A stretch of DNA of 64,000 nt from Tillus elongatus (Eukaryota > Arthropoda > Insecta > Coleoptera > Cleridae), in contig OZ023262.1 of the NCBI GenBank assembly GCA_964006375.1, positions 194,288,907-194,352,906 of the forward strand, written 5' to 3'. The translations under genes were made by a program, and so were the position numbers. Positions 50,236-63,267 of the stretch are shown here, piece after piece; the first letter of the stretch is position 1, and the number at the start of each line of letters is the position of its first letter. Under the pieces are notes generated by a model. That model searched no databases. It saw only the letters and a list, made by a program, of their open reading frames with translations, and had not been told where the DNA came from.

Positions 50236-50607
50236 ACTTATACTACCCCTATTCTTGAATAGCACAGTTGAGGCACGCAAAGCATTTACTTGGCCGTGCA
50301 ATTTTGAGACACCCGATAGCATATGTCAGTTTAAAGGTACACTCACCGTTTGTTGAACTGCCTCCCGTCATGACCGGCTGCTGCTCCGGGGTCTCATCTA
50401 GGTGTGTGGACGGTTCCCACATCTTGGATTTCCTGGCAAAGCGGGGCGAGTTCGAAATGAGCCCGCGTGCGGGGTTTTTCCGCTCTGGGGAACCGTGAAA
50501 ATTTCCGGGGGAAGGTCCCCGTCTGCGCGCGAGATTATGGCGTTCAGTGCTTGGTACAGATCTTCTCCGTTAGTTGGGGAGGATGTTTGGACCGCGATAT
50601 CACCAGC
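50236..50607. other. GC-richer segment, no gene recognised
   Basis: A GC-enriched island (gcccgcgtgcggggtttttc, gtctgcgcgcgagattatgg). Several overlapping open frames on both strands show no motif. A promoter or LTR-like role is possible but not supported by any visible signal. Confidence 0.35.
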
Positions 50608-50913
50608 AGATTTCCCTTGTTTCGGCATTCGCGCTCGCAAGTCTGGCGCTTAATGCTTACTACAAGTTCTTTCAGTTGGTCAGGGAGGAGAAACCGCGAT
50701 GTGACCAGCAGATTTCCCTTGTTTCGGCATTCGCGCTCGCAAGTCTGGCGCTTAATGCTTACTACAAGTTCTTTCAGTTGGTCAGGGAGGAGAAACCGCG
50801 ATGTGACCAGCAGATTTCCCTTGTTTCGGCATTCGCGCTCGCAAGTCTGGCGCTTAATGCTTACTACAAGTTCTTTTAGCTGGTCAGGGAGGATTGGGGA
50901 GATCAGACCGTTT
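50608..50913. repeat. 102-bp tandem repeat, three copies
   Basis: Copies start at 50608, 50710 and 50812, nearly identical (agatttcccttgtttcggca, ttcgcgctcgcaag, gcttactacaagttctttca). Because 102 is a multiple of three, all frames repeat as 34-residue blocks and stay open, which explains the long open frames at 50467-50928 without implying a gene. Confidence 0.85.
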
Positions 50914-52393
50914 GAAAGCTCAAACTAGATCTGCCCCGTCTGTACAAATCCACGTTTCTTTTATATGAATTCGCTCCACCTCCGCGTGGAATAACGAAAA
51001 ACAGACATAGTCGTTATGGTTGACGAGACATCAACTATGTACACAATTATCGACCTAACGCTGCGTACGTGCCAGTTTACACGGCCTGATCACATACCCC
51101 ACACAAGAAAAACTTTATGGATACTGCAGTACATTGTAATATGTTCTGTTTTAATTAAAACTTAACTTTACTAATCAATTACTCCATTTATGACAATTAT
51201 TCTGTGACTGTACCTGTGCATCACTGCTTTGTTAGTTGCCCTTTTATTGTTATCGGTACATGTACACAAGTTGCATTACTACAGGTACTTGTTAGTCACC
51301 GAACAGTAGTGGTAATCTAAATACAATTTAGAAATATTACAAAATATTTATTTGTGCCGGGTACGCGATATTACGTAAAACATTACAAGTTTTTTTTTTT
51401 TAAACAGTGCCGAATTATTCTGGCAATTCCCTTTCCAATTGCATAGGAAATATTGTGTGCATCTTTTCCATATCACCAAGATAATATACCTGCTTGCCAC
51501 GAAGCTGCAAATAAAATGTATTTATGTCTCCCAGTTTAAAAATTCGCATATACAGCCGACAATTAATTCTCAATACCGTTTGTAAGGTGGAAACTTGATT
51601 TTTACTTTACAACATATTAAGTTTACTTAAAATTTAATCAGCCACGAGATTCTCTATGCAAAGCATGTGTAACAATTACCCTAGTTAAAACAAAAACGAC
51701 TGCAGTTAAAATAAGACGAGAATGTGCAAATACATTTTTTTTTTGCGAGTCGCCTGACATCTATTTCTAATTAATTACGTTACTTCACAAGGAATAGTGT
51801 ATATAATTATAATATTCATAACTTGCATTGATTATTGCATATTGGTGGCATGAAGGTTTACATTTCATTGTCAATTTCTTATCTGTTTTGTTTTTATGTA
51901 ACGATGCTCGATCTAGATGACACAGGAATAAGAATTTCTCACGATATTGGGGTGTCTGTTTCTGCTTAATGGTCTAGACCTCTCAAACTCTTGAGATATA
52001 AGTACAAATATACACATCGACACTCGCTTTGTCATGTTCTTTCAAGAATAATTAGACCCAGACCAATAAATTATCGTATCTGCAGGAGAGGACCGTGTGA
52101 CCTAAAGCATGGCATTCTCAACATGAATTTACGTGAAACAACCTCTTTTTCTTTAAATTATTTCGTCTAGATCGAGCACCAGCTGTAGCTTAATTTCTAT
52201 TTTATACAGGGCGTAGCAAATACAAAGATATAAACTTTCAATCAGCATTGCACTTGTGGTATAAGAATTATTTATTAAAATAATTTATAAAAAATTTAGA
52301 TGCCAATGAAATCACGAAAACTTGCAAAATAAGTGTTAAGGGGTCAAAAATAAATGTTTACTGACAAAACTTAACTGCTAACATACCAGGACC

Positions 52394-52397
<4 letters not shown>
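50914..52397. other. right part of the block, no gene recognised
   Basis: Lower GC. tacagggcgtagcaaatac at about 52206 looks like one Tc1/mariner-type MITE end, but no partner was found. Confidence 0.35.

Positions 52398-52484
<87 letters not shown>
52398..52484. repeat. (TA)n array 21
   Basis: Right border of the 5.8-kb block; R-TA body follows. Confidence 0.95.
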
Positions 52485-52490
<6 letters not shown>

Positions 52491-53332
52491 GTCACACCTA
52501 TAACTAAAAAAATAATAGACCGATTTTGATGAAACTTGGCGAGTAACTTCCTTTCGCAAGTGGCTTGGATAAGTTCGTTATCCAGGAAAATCCGATGAGG
52601 TTTTCCCAAAAAATTTGCTGTTTTCTTTCGAAAAAAATAGATATCTCCGGAATAAACAAAGTAAGGGCAACCAAATTTGATACGCGGGTTTATATCATTA
52701 TGTGTAAGTCACCTACCAAAACTGAGCTCTGTAGGGTAAAGGACAAAAAAGTTACAGGCATTTAAAGAAAATATATATTTTGGTTTTCCTCAAAACGCAC
52801 AAAGTCGTGATTTAAAACGTAAAAATTGGTAATATTTAGGCAATGAACCTGAAACTAATATGAGATATGGAAGGAAAATGTCTCAAGGAGAATGTTTTAC
52901 AAAGCCTGAAGTTTTATTTTCAATCGTCACTGTCCTTCATTTTACTAAAATATTCCCAAAAAATTCATTTCAAATAGACTCTTTCTCTGATGCTTTGGCA
53001 GTAGTGTTGGCTATAGAGTTTATCGGTTAATGGTATATCATTTTTTTCCAATTTTCGTAAAAAATCTTTTAAGCTCAATATATCCGTTATTATGCAAGAT
53101 ACGAAAAAAACTGTATACATTAATTATCGTCTTCTTCAAGAACCCTTTTTTTTTGTTCCCTCAGGGCTCGTCCGCGGCCTTGCCGCCCCGATGGCACTAC
53201 ATCTTACAAAAATATTTCCATAATTACGGGGTGGTGATTCAAATTTTCTTTTTTTTAATCGAACACGCCTTATGTTATTGCATTTTTGCATTTTCCATCG
53301 AAATATAATACATCTTTGTGAGAAAAGAAATT
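52485..53332 (+). repeat. R-TA body
   Basis: tgtcacacctataactaaaa, aagtggcttggataagttcg, ccaaatttgatacgcgggtt, tgctttggcagtagtgttgg, and taagctcaatatatccgtta. A foreign GC-rich piece (53157-53203) is embedded. Confidence 0.8.
53157..53203 (+). repeat. GC-rich shard shared with 56291-56335
   Basis: cctcagggctcgtccgcggc, cttgccgccccgatggcact. The shard at 56291 differs at two bases. It is unlike its surroundings. Confidence 0.7.
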
Positions 53333-53634
53333 CGGGAGGCAGCAAGTTCGTTATGATAGCGAATTTTCATTAAATGCTTTAAATGTGAATAGCTCAATTT
53401 GCTATTAACCTACAAGGTTGACCAAGAAACCAGTTTTTTCGGGAACATTTTAAGTTTACTTGCGGAAATTTGTCTACATTTTCAAACAATAAAGTTATTT
53501 TGATGAAACATGGCACATTGTTTCTACTATATAGGTTATACTGGTAACCAAATTTGATGCCTGCTTTCTTAAAATAAACATATTTGCCATTAGAAACATT
53601 TAAATGAAAATTCACTACCATAACGCCGCGTCCA
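53333..53634. mobile_element. MITE-like element with hairpin termini, copy 2
   Basis: Left gggaggcagcaagttcgtta, right ccataacgccgcgtccag. About 300 bp, same interior as the copies at 14306 and 63268 (accagttttttcgggaacat, atataggttatactggtaac). It also forms the end of the R-TA body here, so it may be the R-TA 3' arm itself rather than a separate MITE. Confidence 0.6.
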
Positions 53635-53809
53635 GAAATTTTTTTGCACCTACAGAGCTTTTAAATTTTATATGGATATATCATGTGTCAAACAAATAGA
53701 GACCGGGGTTGGTTGCTACAAACGCTAGTTGTTACAGGTGTTAGTTGTTACACGTAGTCTAGAAGCTCAGTAGTCTTCTGTTCTTTAAAATGGCTGAGCA
53801 AATTACACT

Positions 53810-53860
53810 TTAGTAAATTTTCGTAGCGAAATCTCTTAAAATGAACGCGAACCAGGTTCG

Positions 53861-53863
<3 letters not shown>
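53810..53863 (+). repeat. R-TA 5' arm, truncated
   Basis: tttagtaaattttcgtagcg, aacgcgaaccaggttcgctt. Confidence 0.65.

Positions 53864-53926
<63 letters not shown>
53864..53926. repeat. (TA)n array 22
   Basis: Separated from array 23 by a 50-bp inverted piece of R-TA body start. Confidence 0.95.
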
Positions 53927-53928
<2 letters not shown>

Positions 53929-53973
53929 TACGAAGTTTATTAAAACAGGCCAGTTATTTTTTTGGTTGTCGGT

Positions 53974-53977
<4 letters not shown>
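53927..53977 (-). repeat. inverted R-TA body start between two (TA)n arrays
   Basis: aacaggccagttattttttt, ggttgtcggtgtgata is the reverse of the standard body start (tatcacaccga...), facing the forward body after array 23. Confidence 0.7.

Positions 53978-54055
<78 letters not shown>
53978..54055. repeat. (TA)n array 23
   Basis: Between opposed body starts, making a palindromic junction with TA at its centre. Confidence 0.95.
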
Positions 54056-54057
<2 letters not shown>

Positions 54058-54850
54058 GAACTTACTTACTTTTCCTTTGCAGGTGGGTTGGATAAGTTTG
54101 TTAGTCAGGAAAATCGGACTGATTTTGCCAGAAGATTTTCGGTTTTCTTTCACTGAATAGTTGAATCTACGGAGTAGACAAAGATATGACAACCAAATTT
54201 CGTAGTCAGTTTTATATAATAAAACGTAAACTACCTACCGAAATTTGTAGGTTAAAGGAATAAAAAAATTGGGTCACTGGTGACCAAAGAAAGGCACCAG
54301 ACCAAAACATTTTGTGTGGATAACAAAATCTATTGTATATTATTCCAGGCAAGGATTTAGTTGTTCTTGGCGCAAAAAGGTCAAGAAGCACCAAAAAGTT
54401 ATTTTGACAATTTTACAGTTTTTGTTTTTTAAGCGTGAAAACCGCAACTTGAAACGTCAACCTCTTAAGACAAAGAAAGTAAAACGAATACAGGTTATAT
54501 AGAAGACATGCCGTAAGAAGTGTGTTTTACTAAGCCGTAAGTTTCAGCTTCAGCCGTCATTTTTGCAGAAAATTCATTTCAGATCGACCCTTTCTCTTAG
54601 TTTCAGTTAGTTTATGATTTACAGTCCATAAGTTTTAGCGAATTCTGGTAATAAACAATTGCTATTGGGGAGACAGATACTTTTCAATTTTAAAACATTT
54701 CTTCAAATGAGCGCTAACGACGACCATAGATCCCATATACGAGGCCAGTTTCAGTTTATATATGTTTACATATATAAAGGGTGATACATTTCTAGGGTAA
54801 AGCTAAACATATCCGTTATTATACAAGATACGAGAAAACATTTTTAGTTA
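54056..54850 (+). repeat. R-TA body, diverged, with embedded second arm
   Basis: caggtgggttggataagttt, gttagtcaggaaaatcggac, then at 54640-54760 the internal 5'-arm copy and tataaagggtgatacatttc. Confidence 0.7.
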
Positions 54851-57094
54851 GTATGTGGAACAGCCAAATGGAATAAATTCAGTACCTTGTACGTATTTAT
54901 CAAAATACTAAAACACGTTAATTTTATATTAAAAAATGACATCTTACAACGTGAAAACTCCACCCCTACATTAAACCCCATTCAAAGATATCTTCATTCT
55001 CTATTCAAAAATGCTATGGTTTTAAAATATATTGCAAAAATTAATAATAATAAAAAAAAGATATTCATCTGATTGACAAGTTTGTTACAACTAAAGGTAA
55101 AACAATTTCAGTGTCCTTTTTGGACGGTATCAATTAAAAATAAGATACAAATGTATGAACATTCTTCCGAGTTAGCAATGTTAATTTGTCTAAAACGCCT
55201 TAGTTACATGCTGTGCGATTGTAACCACATGACAGTATAGTTTTTAGTTGCAATTCAGAAACATGGTTTATTTAACAGAAATGCATAAAATAGCAATTTC
55301 CAATCGCGAGCTTGTACGTGTGAGGCAAAAACAAAACAAAAACTCCCTAATGCATGAGGAATGTTACCAAAATAGATGTAATGCTTGAGTTTGAAGAAAA
55401 CCAACATACTTCGAGTCCACAAGTAGCCACAACATTGGATGTTAGCGTTTCATCGATTACTCGAATATTAAGAGAAAATAAAATGCACCCCTATTAATTG
55501 ATACAAACTCAGGAGCTCATGGAAGACGATTTTGATAGAAGCACGTCTTTTCGTGAACAAATTACGAAATGTTAGATAACAATGTTATCCAACTGTAACA
55601 TGTTTTGAAATAGTAATCATTACTTTGTTCTCTACAAATACGTTTACTAAACAGACAATGCTCATGTTCGAAAACTACGCTTGAAAGACGAAAGCAGTAG
55701 TGATTGAAAATATTTAGTAAAACTATTCGAAGCCAAACTTGGGATAGGCAGCATATGTTCAGCGATTGTGAGTTCTCCAGACAACCGGTGATAGATAATT
55801 TGATTCTGAACAACCAGGAGATATACTTCTGGTCTGTACTTATTAGGAATAGCTTTTGGACTACAAACGGACATTTATTACAGTCGTGTCTACACAATAA
55901 TTTTAAAAAAAGTTCTCAGCGTATTTTTAAAACATGTTAGAAGAGTCCAGTTAATTAAAGTAATGAATTTGATATACAAATAGTAATAATACACTAAGCG
56001 AAGATTGGAACCTACGGTGAGCACTAATAAGTGCACCTGTACAACCCAAATCACCACAACACATTTTAAGAAGACCTGACGGTCGTTTCAATAACCAAGT
56101 TAGCGTCGTCGGAGGATGAAACATTCAGAATTTTTCATCATCTGATAAGTTTATTTATTAGTGAATTTTCTTTAAAATAGTGCTGCAAATTGAATTATAC
56201 CTTCCACATAGCTGTGACAATTTACTCTCCTCCGAAAGACATATTCGTATTTCTGCGCCCATAAACTTCTGAAACGATATATTTTTTTCCTCAGGGCTCG
56301 TCCGCAACCTTGCCGCCCCGATGGCACTGCAACCTTTGGTTGATTGTGCATACCCTTAGTCTTACTCCACCCATTCCAAAATCACTGTGTCTTGAACTAA
56401 TCTGCACAGCGATTGGTAGGGTGAAGTTTTATATTGCTTTGTCTCCGGTCTAGACTGACCGTACATCAGTTGTCTTTTGCGGCTATACCTCCTTAAAATC
56501 CTGTTTACCCCGTCCAGAACCCCTATTCAACGCAGGTCCTGTAATTTTCTTGGGTGTTGATCCCAAAAAAAAATTGTTTACATTGTTATTGGTTATGCAT
56601 TGAGGGTGGTTGGAGGCATGCAGAAGGGGAAGGAGAACCCTTGCGACAAAGCAGACAATCAAGATTTTCAATTTATGTTTAAATTGGTACCCCATTTCAT
56701 TTGTTTAAAAGATTTTTCCAAACATTTAATTGAGGTTGCCTTGTTTGCCAGTCTCACATAGACCGCTACAATATCATCATTTTTAAAAAGTATGGATACA
56801 GCCACAGTAAATAAGTAATGAAAAGGGTCTGTGTGCCGCAAATACGTTATGGTAAAGAATTTTCGTAAAAATATTTCAAATCCGATGACGCAATTTTCCA
56901 TTAAGCTAGAATATTCAATCTTGAACCATCGTAAAACCTATGTAAACGCAGCAAGGTTGCTAAATTAAAGAAAAATAACATAGCGAGCTTCGCAGGTAAC
57001 TACAAATTGGTTCTAAAAACCTTTTTTGTTGTTTTATTTGCAAAAACTAGTTCGATTGAGTTGACTAAAACAAAACCATCCAAGCAATTAACAA
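54851..57094. other. no gene; scattered repeat shards
   Basis: 56040-56150 matches 36672-36775. 56291-56335 matches the GC-rich shard at 53157. 56830-56870 is a worn R-TA terminus (gccgcaaatacgttatggta). Open frames at 55562-55940 overlap on both strands and carry no recognisable domain. Confidence 0.45.
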
Positions 57095-57180
57095 GGAAAA
57101 ATATACTTTGGCAGGTACTTTTTTTCTAGAAAACTTTTGTAACCTTGATGAAATTTTCAGTACTTCAGAGTTTTAGTACT

Positions 57181-57183
<3 letters not shown>

Positions 57184-57262
<79 letters not shown>
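57184..57262. repeat. (TA)n array 24
   Basis: In tandem copy 1. Confidence 0.95.
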
Positions 57263-57264
<2 letters not shown>

Positions 57265-57520
57265 AAATTATAATTTTCTAGCTTCATAGAAAATAGAAAT
57301 TTCTTCAAGTAATCGCTAACTGGGACCTCTCAAACCGATCAGCACGGTCCATTTAAATTTAAATAATTAGTTTTAATAATATACCTTACTAATAGTGTAC
57401 GACTCTTATGAAAATTAACTACTATAACGCACTTGGAAAAATATACTTTGGCAGGTACTTTTTTTCTAGAAAACTTTTGTAACCTTGATAAAATTATCAG
57501 TACTTCAGAGTTTTAGTACT

Positions 57521-57522
<2 letters not shown>

Positions 57523-57614
<92 letters not shown>
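57523..57614. repeat. (TA)n array 25
   Basis: In tandem copy 2, slightly longer than array 24, so the tract lengths have changed since the duplication. Confidence 0.95.
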
Positions 57615-57616
<2 letters not shown>

Positions 57617-57786
57617 AAATTATAATTTTCTAGCTTCATAGAAAATAGAAATTTCTTCAAGTAATCGCTAACTGGGACCTCTCAAACCGATCATCACGGT
57701 CCATTTAAATTTAAATAATTAGTTTTAATAATATACCTTACTAATAGTGTACGACTCTTATGAAAATTAACTACTATAACGCACTT

Positions 57787-59231
<1,445 letters not shown>

Positions 59232-59355
59232 TTTTAGTAAATTTTCTTAATTAATCTATGAATAGAGAGGTTTCGATGGTAAGATTTTTGGAAAGTTCCT
59301 TCAAATGAACGCGAATTAGGGCCCCTAGAACCCAAATCCAAAGGCAGTTGGAAAG

Positions 59356-59358
<3 letters not shown>
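59232..59358 (+). repeat. R-TA 5' arm
   Basis: ttagtaaattttcttaatta, aacgcgaattagggccccta, gaacccaaatccaaaggcag. Confidence 0.8.

Positions 59359-59448
<90 letters not shown>
59359..59448. repeat. (TA)n array 27
   Basis: R-TA arm left; a palindromic element, not R-TA body, on the right. Confidence 0.95.
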
Positions 59449-59450
<2 letters not shown>

Positions 59451-59955
59451 ATTTATAACACGGCATTTCTGTACTATACAAGGAGAAGGGTTAAGGGCAA
59501 AGCAGCAACGAGACAACCGCATACACGTGTTTCAAGCTTATTAGCCATCATCAGTACGGTATAGCCTTCACCTGGCTATCTTCACCTGATCGGAACACTC
59601 CGGATGAAGATGCAAAAATACACGGAGTCACAACAGGCAACCAGTGCACATTTGCAGCAACATTTGGAAGACCCTCAATCCGAGGGAAACAATAAAAAAA
59701 GCCACAACTTTGCCCTTAACACTTCTCTACAGAAATGCCGTGTTATAAATCCTTTTGTAGTTAGTGTAACTTCCTGGGCTCCGGATGCTCACGCAGGTGA
59801 TTTCTTTGCCTCCGTGGCTTTTTGTGTATTTTTGCATCTTCATCCAGAGTGTTCCCATCTTCATCTGGCTATACCGTACTGATGATGGCTAATAATCTTG
59901 ATACACGTGTATGCGGTTGTCTCCTTGCGGCTTTGCCCTTAACCCTTAAACGAAG
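59449..59955. mobile_element. inverted-repeat element next to (TA)n with hammerhead-like ends
   Basis: About 500 bp whose ends are inverted copies of an 80-bp segment (aagggttaagggcaaagc ... gtacggtatagcc). Internal pieces are also inverted (atgccgtgttataaatcc; gatgaagatgcaaaaataca). Each 80-bp end contains a CTGATGA, stem, GAAA-like arrangement. No ORF of note. It sits where an R-TA body would be expected. Confidence 0.6.
59518..59562 (-). ncRNA. hammerhead-like motif, probably inactive
   Basis: Minus strand: stem I ACCGTA against TATGCGGT, CTGATGA, one extra T, GGCT/AGCT-type stem II, GAAA, A-CACG-T, then G where the cleaved A/C/U should be. The geometry fits a hammerhead, but the cleavage-site G argues against activity. 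The opposite end (59874-59920, plus strand) has GATA in place of GAAA. Confidence 0.35.
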
Positions 59956-59967
59956 CTCGAAAATTTT

Positions 59968-60110
59968 GCACTTTTAGTGAATTTTCTTGAAAAAATTCAC
60001 TAATGAGGAGATCCCGACTTTTAAATTTTGAAAAAACTTCTGCAAATGAGCACGAACTAGGCCCTCTAGAACGTATATGCAGGGTCAGTTTCAATTTATA
60101 TATGTTAGCC
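59968..60110 (+). repeat. R-TA 5' arm without a long (TA)n
   Basis: ttagtgaattttcttgaaaa, gaggagatcccgacttttaa, gcacgaactaggccctctag, then only tatatatg before the next repeat piece. Confidence 0.85.
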
Positions 60111-60420
60111 ACGAAAATCGGCCCAGGTGTACCCTATTTCATCAAGTAGCAAGTTTTAAATAAGTTAAAGTACAAAATTGTTCCGAAAATAAACTTAAGT
60201 AAAATGTTTCCGAAAAAACTGGTCCGATTTTCTTGGCCAAGGAACCTCTTCAAGCTATTTACTCTTCCGCAAAGATATAAACTTCCAAAAATATTTGCAT
60301 GAAAATTTGCAAACAATTTTTTCAAAAAAAATTCGAAAACATTTTCTTTACAATACCTTATTAAAGATTTATTATTAATTAACAAAATTCCACAAAAACC
60401 TTACGAGCAATGATTTTTAC
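60111..60420 (-). repeat. R-TA 3' arm, reversed
   Basis: gttccgaaaataaacttaag, aaactggtccgattttcttg, gccaaggaacctcttcaagc: inverse of the 3' arm seen at 45360. Confidence 0.7.
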
Positions 60421-60449
60421 ACAAACACATAAAAAAATTATCTGGGTGT

Positions 60450-60803
60450 GTGTGTGTTTTGTTTCTTTAACGTCGGCCTATTTCCGCGACTATGGCCAAT
60501 CACCGACGCCATGGAGCAGTTTCACCTGACAATCCTGGAAATTTTGCCGAACTCCTGGCTTTCTGTAAGGATGGTAGGGATCTTTAACGTGACCAACATC
60601 ACATGGACACGGTACCGACGGCTTTACGCCCCCTCCAAAGGGCAGAACGTGTAGACGTTCAACTTGCTCAAATACAATGCCAGAACCTCGGTTGATGTTA
60701 ATGTTATAGTTTGTACTGAAAAAGTGAAAGGAGAACCCTGGGATCGAACCCGGTACCCTTCGGTTCAGAGGCACATGTTCTTACACCTGAACTACCGAGG
60801 CTC
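60450..60803 (-). mobile_element. tRNA-derived SINE, copy 2
   Basis: On the minus strand: gagcctcggtagttcaggtg (A-box region), then an intact B box gggttcgatccc (60740-60751). The body includes gttaaagatccctaccatcc and the tail gacgttaaagaaacaaaaca. It is better preserved than the copy at 37241 and could still bind TFIIIC. The 68- and 94-codon frames across it are not genes. Confidence 0.8.
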
Positions 60804-61420
60804 TTAAATTATCTGGAAATTGACTATTTTTTACAACAAATTTGCTTAAAGAATACACAAAATTCAAATTATATAAGTACATAATTTGTAATAAGCTTTA
60901 AGAAAAGCAAATGCATATTTACAAAAGTCTGTCGGTATAGGTAGTTATTTAATTTGAAGAAAAAAAAATGAGTCACGACAGTTTGAATTTTTTTAAATTG
61001 GGTAAATATTTGAGAGCGCTCCGTATACGGCATCTCGATTTTTTTGGCGAATAATATAAACGAAAGCGTCTCTGAATGCGTCACTTTCTTGAGACTCTCC
61101 TATTTATTGGTAAAAACGCCGTTGTTGATATGTGCCAAAAATGTGAAAAGTTGCAAAACAATTGAAATAACTCAAAAACGATCAACGCTATCACTTTTTT
61201 CCGTACTAACGTGCATTAGAAATAAATGAAAAATGCAAAAATGAAATAATATAAGATGTCTGACATTTTCTCCACATAATCCGTATTTGTTCCAGGTTAT
61301 CTGCCTACATGTTGCCAATTAGGATGTTTCAATTCGCGACTCTGACACTTTATGAGGAAAACCACAAATTTTTGTCTTTAAATACCTATAAGTTATTTGT
61401 TTTTTAAGTTAATGATCTAA
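60804..61420 (-). repeat. R-TA body pieces, reversed
   Basis: cgttgttgatatgtgccaaa, attgaaataactcaaaaacg, ccgtatttgttccaggttat, and tgaggaaaaccacaaatttt in reversed order of the body. Confidence 0.65.
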
Positions 61421-62204
61421 GTTTGGGAACTGAGTTTACTGTTTCTGCTATTTTATTCCACAGTAAAAAATTCTAACAATCATCAAATTAATTTGAAAAG
61501 CTGACTATCTGCATTAAATATGGTATTTTAAGTCATGAAAAATTAACTGTTTTGCTTTCTAAGTTGGATAAGTTATCCAAAATAAATAATTACTTGCCTG
61601 AAAGAAATTTCAGCTTTGTAAAAGGGAAGAAAACAGATTTTTTTAAACAGGTAATTGTTTCTTTCGCCGTATACAAAGCACACATTTATTTGATGTAAAT
61701 AACATTTGTTTCAATCATGTAATCCTCTCTCACCGCTACATAAAATATTTTCTTTGTGCTGCAGGTATTGTATTGTATATTTTCCAAAAATAAGTACACA
61801 ATATGACAAAAAAGGCTCGAAAAAAGTTTTATTGAATGCATTATTTATTTGCATTAAAAATGGTAATAAAGGTTAAAATAAACAGACATATTTTGATAAA
61901 ATAGACAAGAATTTTTATACCATAAAATACAAATGAAAAATCAACATTAAAAATATCACAAAAAAGTAATAAAATTACTTACTTTTAAGATAAAAGTAAA
62001 ACAAGATTGGACTATTATTCACATTTAACACAGTTAATAATTCAATATTGTTCCAAATGTTCCATGGTAGAATTATATATCTTGTTATTTATGATATGTT
62101 CGTAAGTGGAGAAACTTCTACGTCTACAATTGTAATAGGTGCAGCCCAGTTATAATGGTGGGAGCCATTTATATATCAGAAACATTTTTACCACTCCAAA
62201 TAGA
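61421..62204. other. no gene recognised
   Basis: AT-rich, A-rich on the plus strand near 61800-62000. Unassigned. Confidence 0.4.
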
Positions 62205-63264
62205 TGATTTTTTATTTATTTCAACAACACACCACGAGGGCTTACAGCCTAAATACTATCGTACCGTGGGTGTCGACAAGGGGGAAAGGGGCAACTAGTT
62301 AATTCTGGACTTGAAGGTTTGGAGGTTTGGAGGTTCGGAGGAGAAGGAAAAACATGCGCCGGTAAGGGATTTCACAACCTGGAAGTCCTCGGGACAAAAG
62401 AGCGAGCATAACAAGATGTTCTATGTCTGGTGACCTGTACAGTAAAATAGTGCATTCGCTCTGTTCCCCTGGTAGATCTGTTGAGGGCAGCAGGTGGAGG
62501 AACTATGGAAGAAAGCTCCTCTGAGCACTGCCCGCGCAGATATCTATAAAAGAGCGAGAGGTCACCAACGGTACTTCGGTGGGCAAGGGATGGCAGCCTT
62601 TGGGTGAGGGTAGGGTCACCAATGAGACGTATATCTCTCTTCTGAATGGAGTTTAGGATAGCGAGTGTAGAAGCGGCAGCAGCACTCCAGATGTGGGAGC
62701 AGTATTCGAGGTTTGGCCTTATTTGTGAAGTATATAAGGTATAGATATTAGCTGGTGAAAAGTATTTGCGAGCCCGGAAGAGGAAACCTAATTTCTTAGC
62801 AGCCGCTTCTGCAATTGATGTGACATGTTGGTGCCAATTGAGATTTCGATCCACAGAAATGCCAACAAGCGAAAAGGACTCATTACTATGAATAACTTCG
62901 TTGTTCATTGTGATGGTTCTAGGGCTGGTGTATCTTTTATAAGAAAGAAAGCAAGACTGAGATTTGGTGGGGTTGAATTTTACAAGATTTCTACTTCCCG
63001 AGTCTAATATTTTTGGAGATCCACGGAGACAGAACCCTCCATGCGTCTGCGATCCTCATCTAGTTGTGCCAAAGAGACAGGCTTAGAATATTGTATATTT
63101 GAGTGGAGGGTGCTGTCGTCTGCGTAACTGTGAACTGGGTTGGATGTGCTAGAGAGGAGGTCATTGATGTGGAGAAGAAACAAAGTAAGGGCTAAGGCTG
63201 AACCTTGAGGAACTCCTGCATTAATTGGAAATAGTTTAGAGGAATGGCCATCCACAACAACAAA
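62205..63264 (-). pseudogene. 5'-truncated LINE reverse transcriptase (Jockey/CR1-like)
   Basis: The minus strand enters inside the polymerase: VVVDGHSSKLFPINAGVPQG, LFLLHINDLLS and SYADDSTL carry the GVPQG and YADD motifs. A stop or shift near 63004-62910 is followed by LVGISVDRNLNWHQHVTSIA, LYTSQIRPNLEYCSHIW and RLIGDPTLTQRLPSLAHRST, the post-YADD region of Jockey/CR1-type LINEs. It ends with another shift (FPSPPNLQTxK) and a 3' tail gttgaaataaataaaaaatc. The missing 5' part and the A-rich tail are those of an incomplete reverse-transcription insertion. It abuts the hairpin terminus of the next element at 63265. Confidence 0.8.
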
Positions 63265-63267
63265 AAC

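Larger units (their letters stand above)
46570..52397. mobile_element. 5.8-kb unidentified block between two halves of an R-TA copy
   Basis: Begins ttgtaatatccccccccc after (TA)n and ends ...ccaggaccttataa before (TA)n. Because the R-TA arm is on the left and the body on the right, the block looks inserted into a TA tract, like the LINE and Penelope. No TIR, LTR pair or element protein was found. It contains a 19-G run, a long minisatellite field and a GC-rich 102-bp repeat, each listed separately. It could be a non-autonomous element or a rearranged segment. Confidence 0.4.
57095..57786. repeat. 340-bp tandem duplication including a (TA)n array
   Basis: 57095-57434 and 57435-57774 are nearly identical (ggaaaaatatactttggcag at both starts). 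The first copy ends in the middle of the R-TA terminal hairpin (ataacgcacttg) and the second continues it (ctgcgtacc). The unit is a diverged R-TA subtype whose arm (gctaactgggacctctcaaa) follows, rather than precedes, the (TA)n. Confidence 0.85.

Noticed and set aside
50398..50928. Overlapping frames up to 153 codons on both strands in the GC-rich part of the 5.8-kb block.
   Set aside because: The 102-bp tandem repeat is a multiple of three, so every stop-free frame stays open. No motif was recognised.
55562..55940. Overlapping frames of 70-111 codons on both strands.
   Set aside because: Mutually overlapping and without recognisable motifs.
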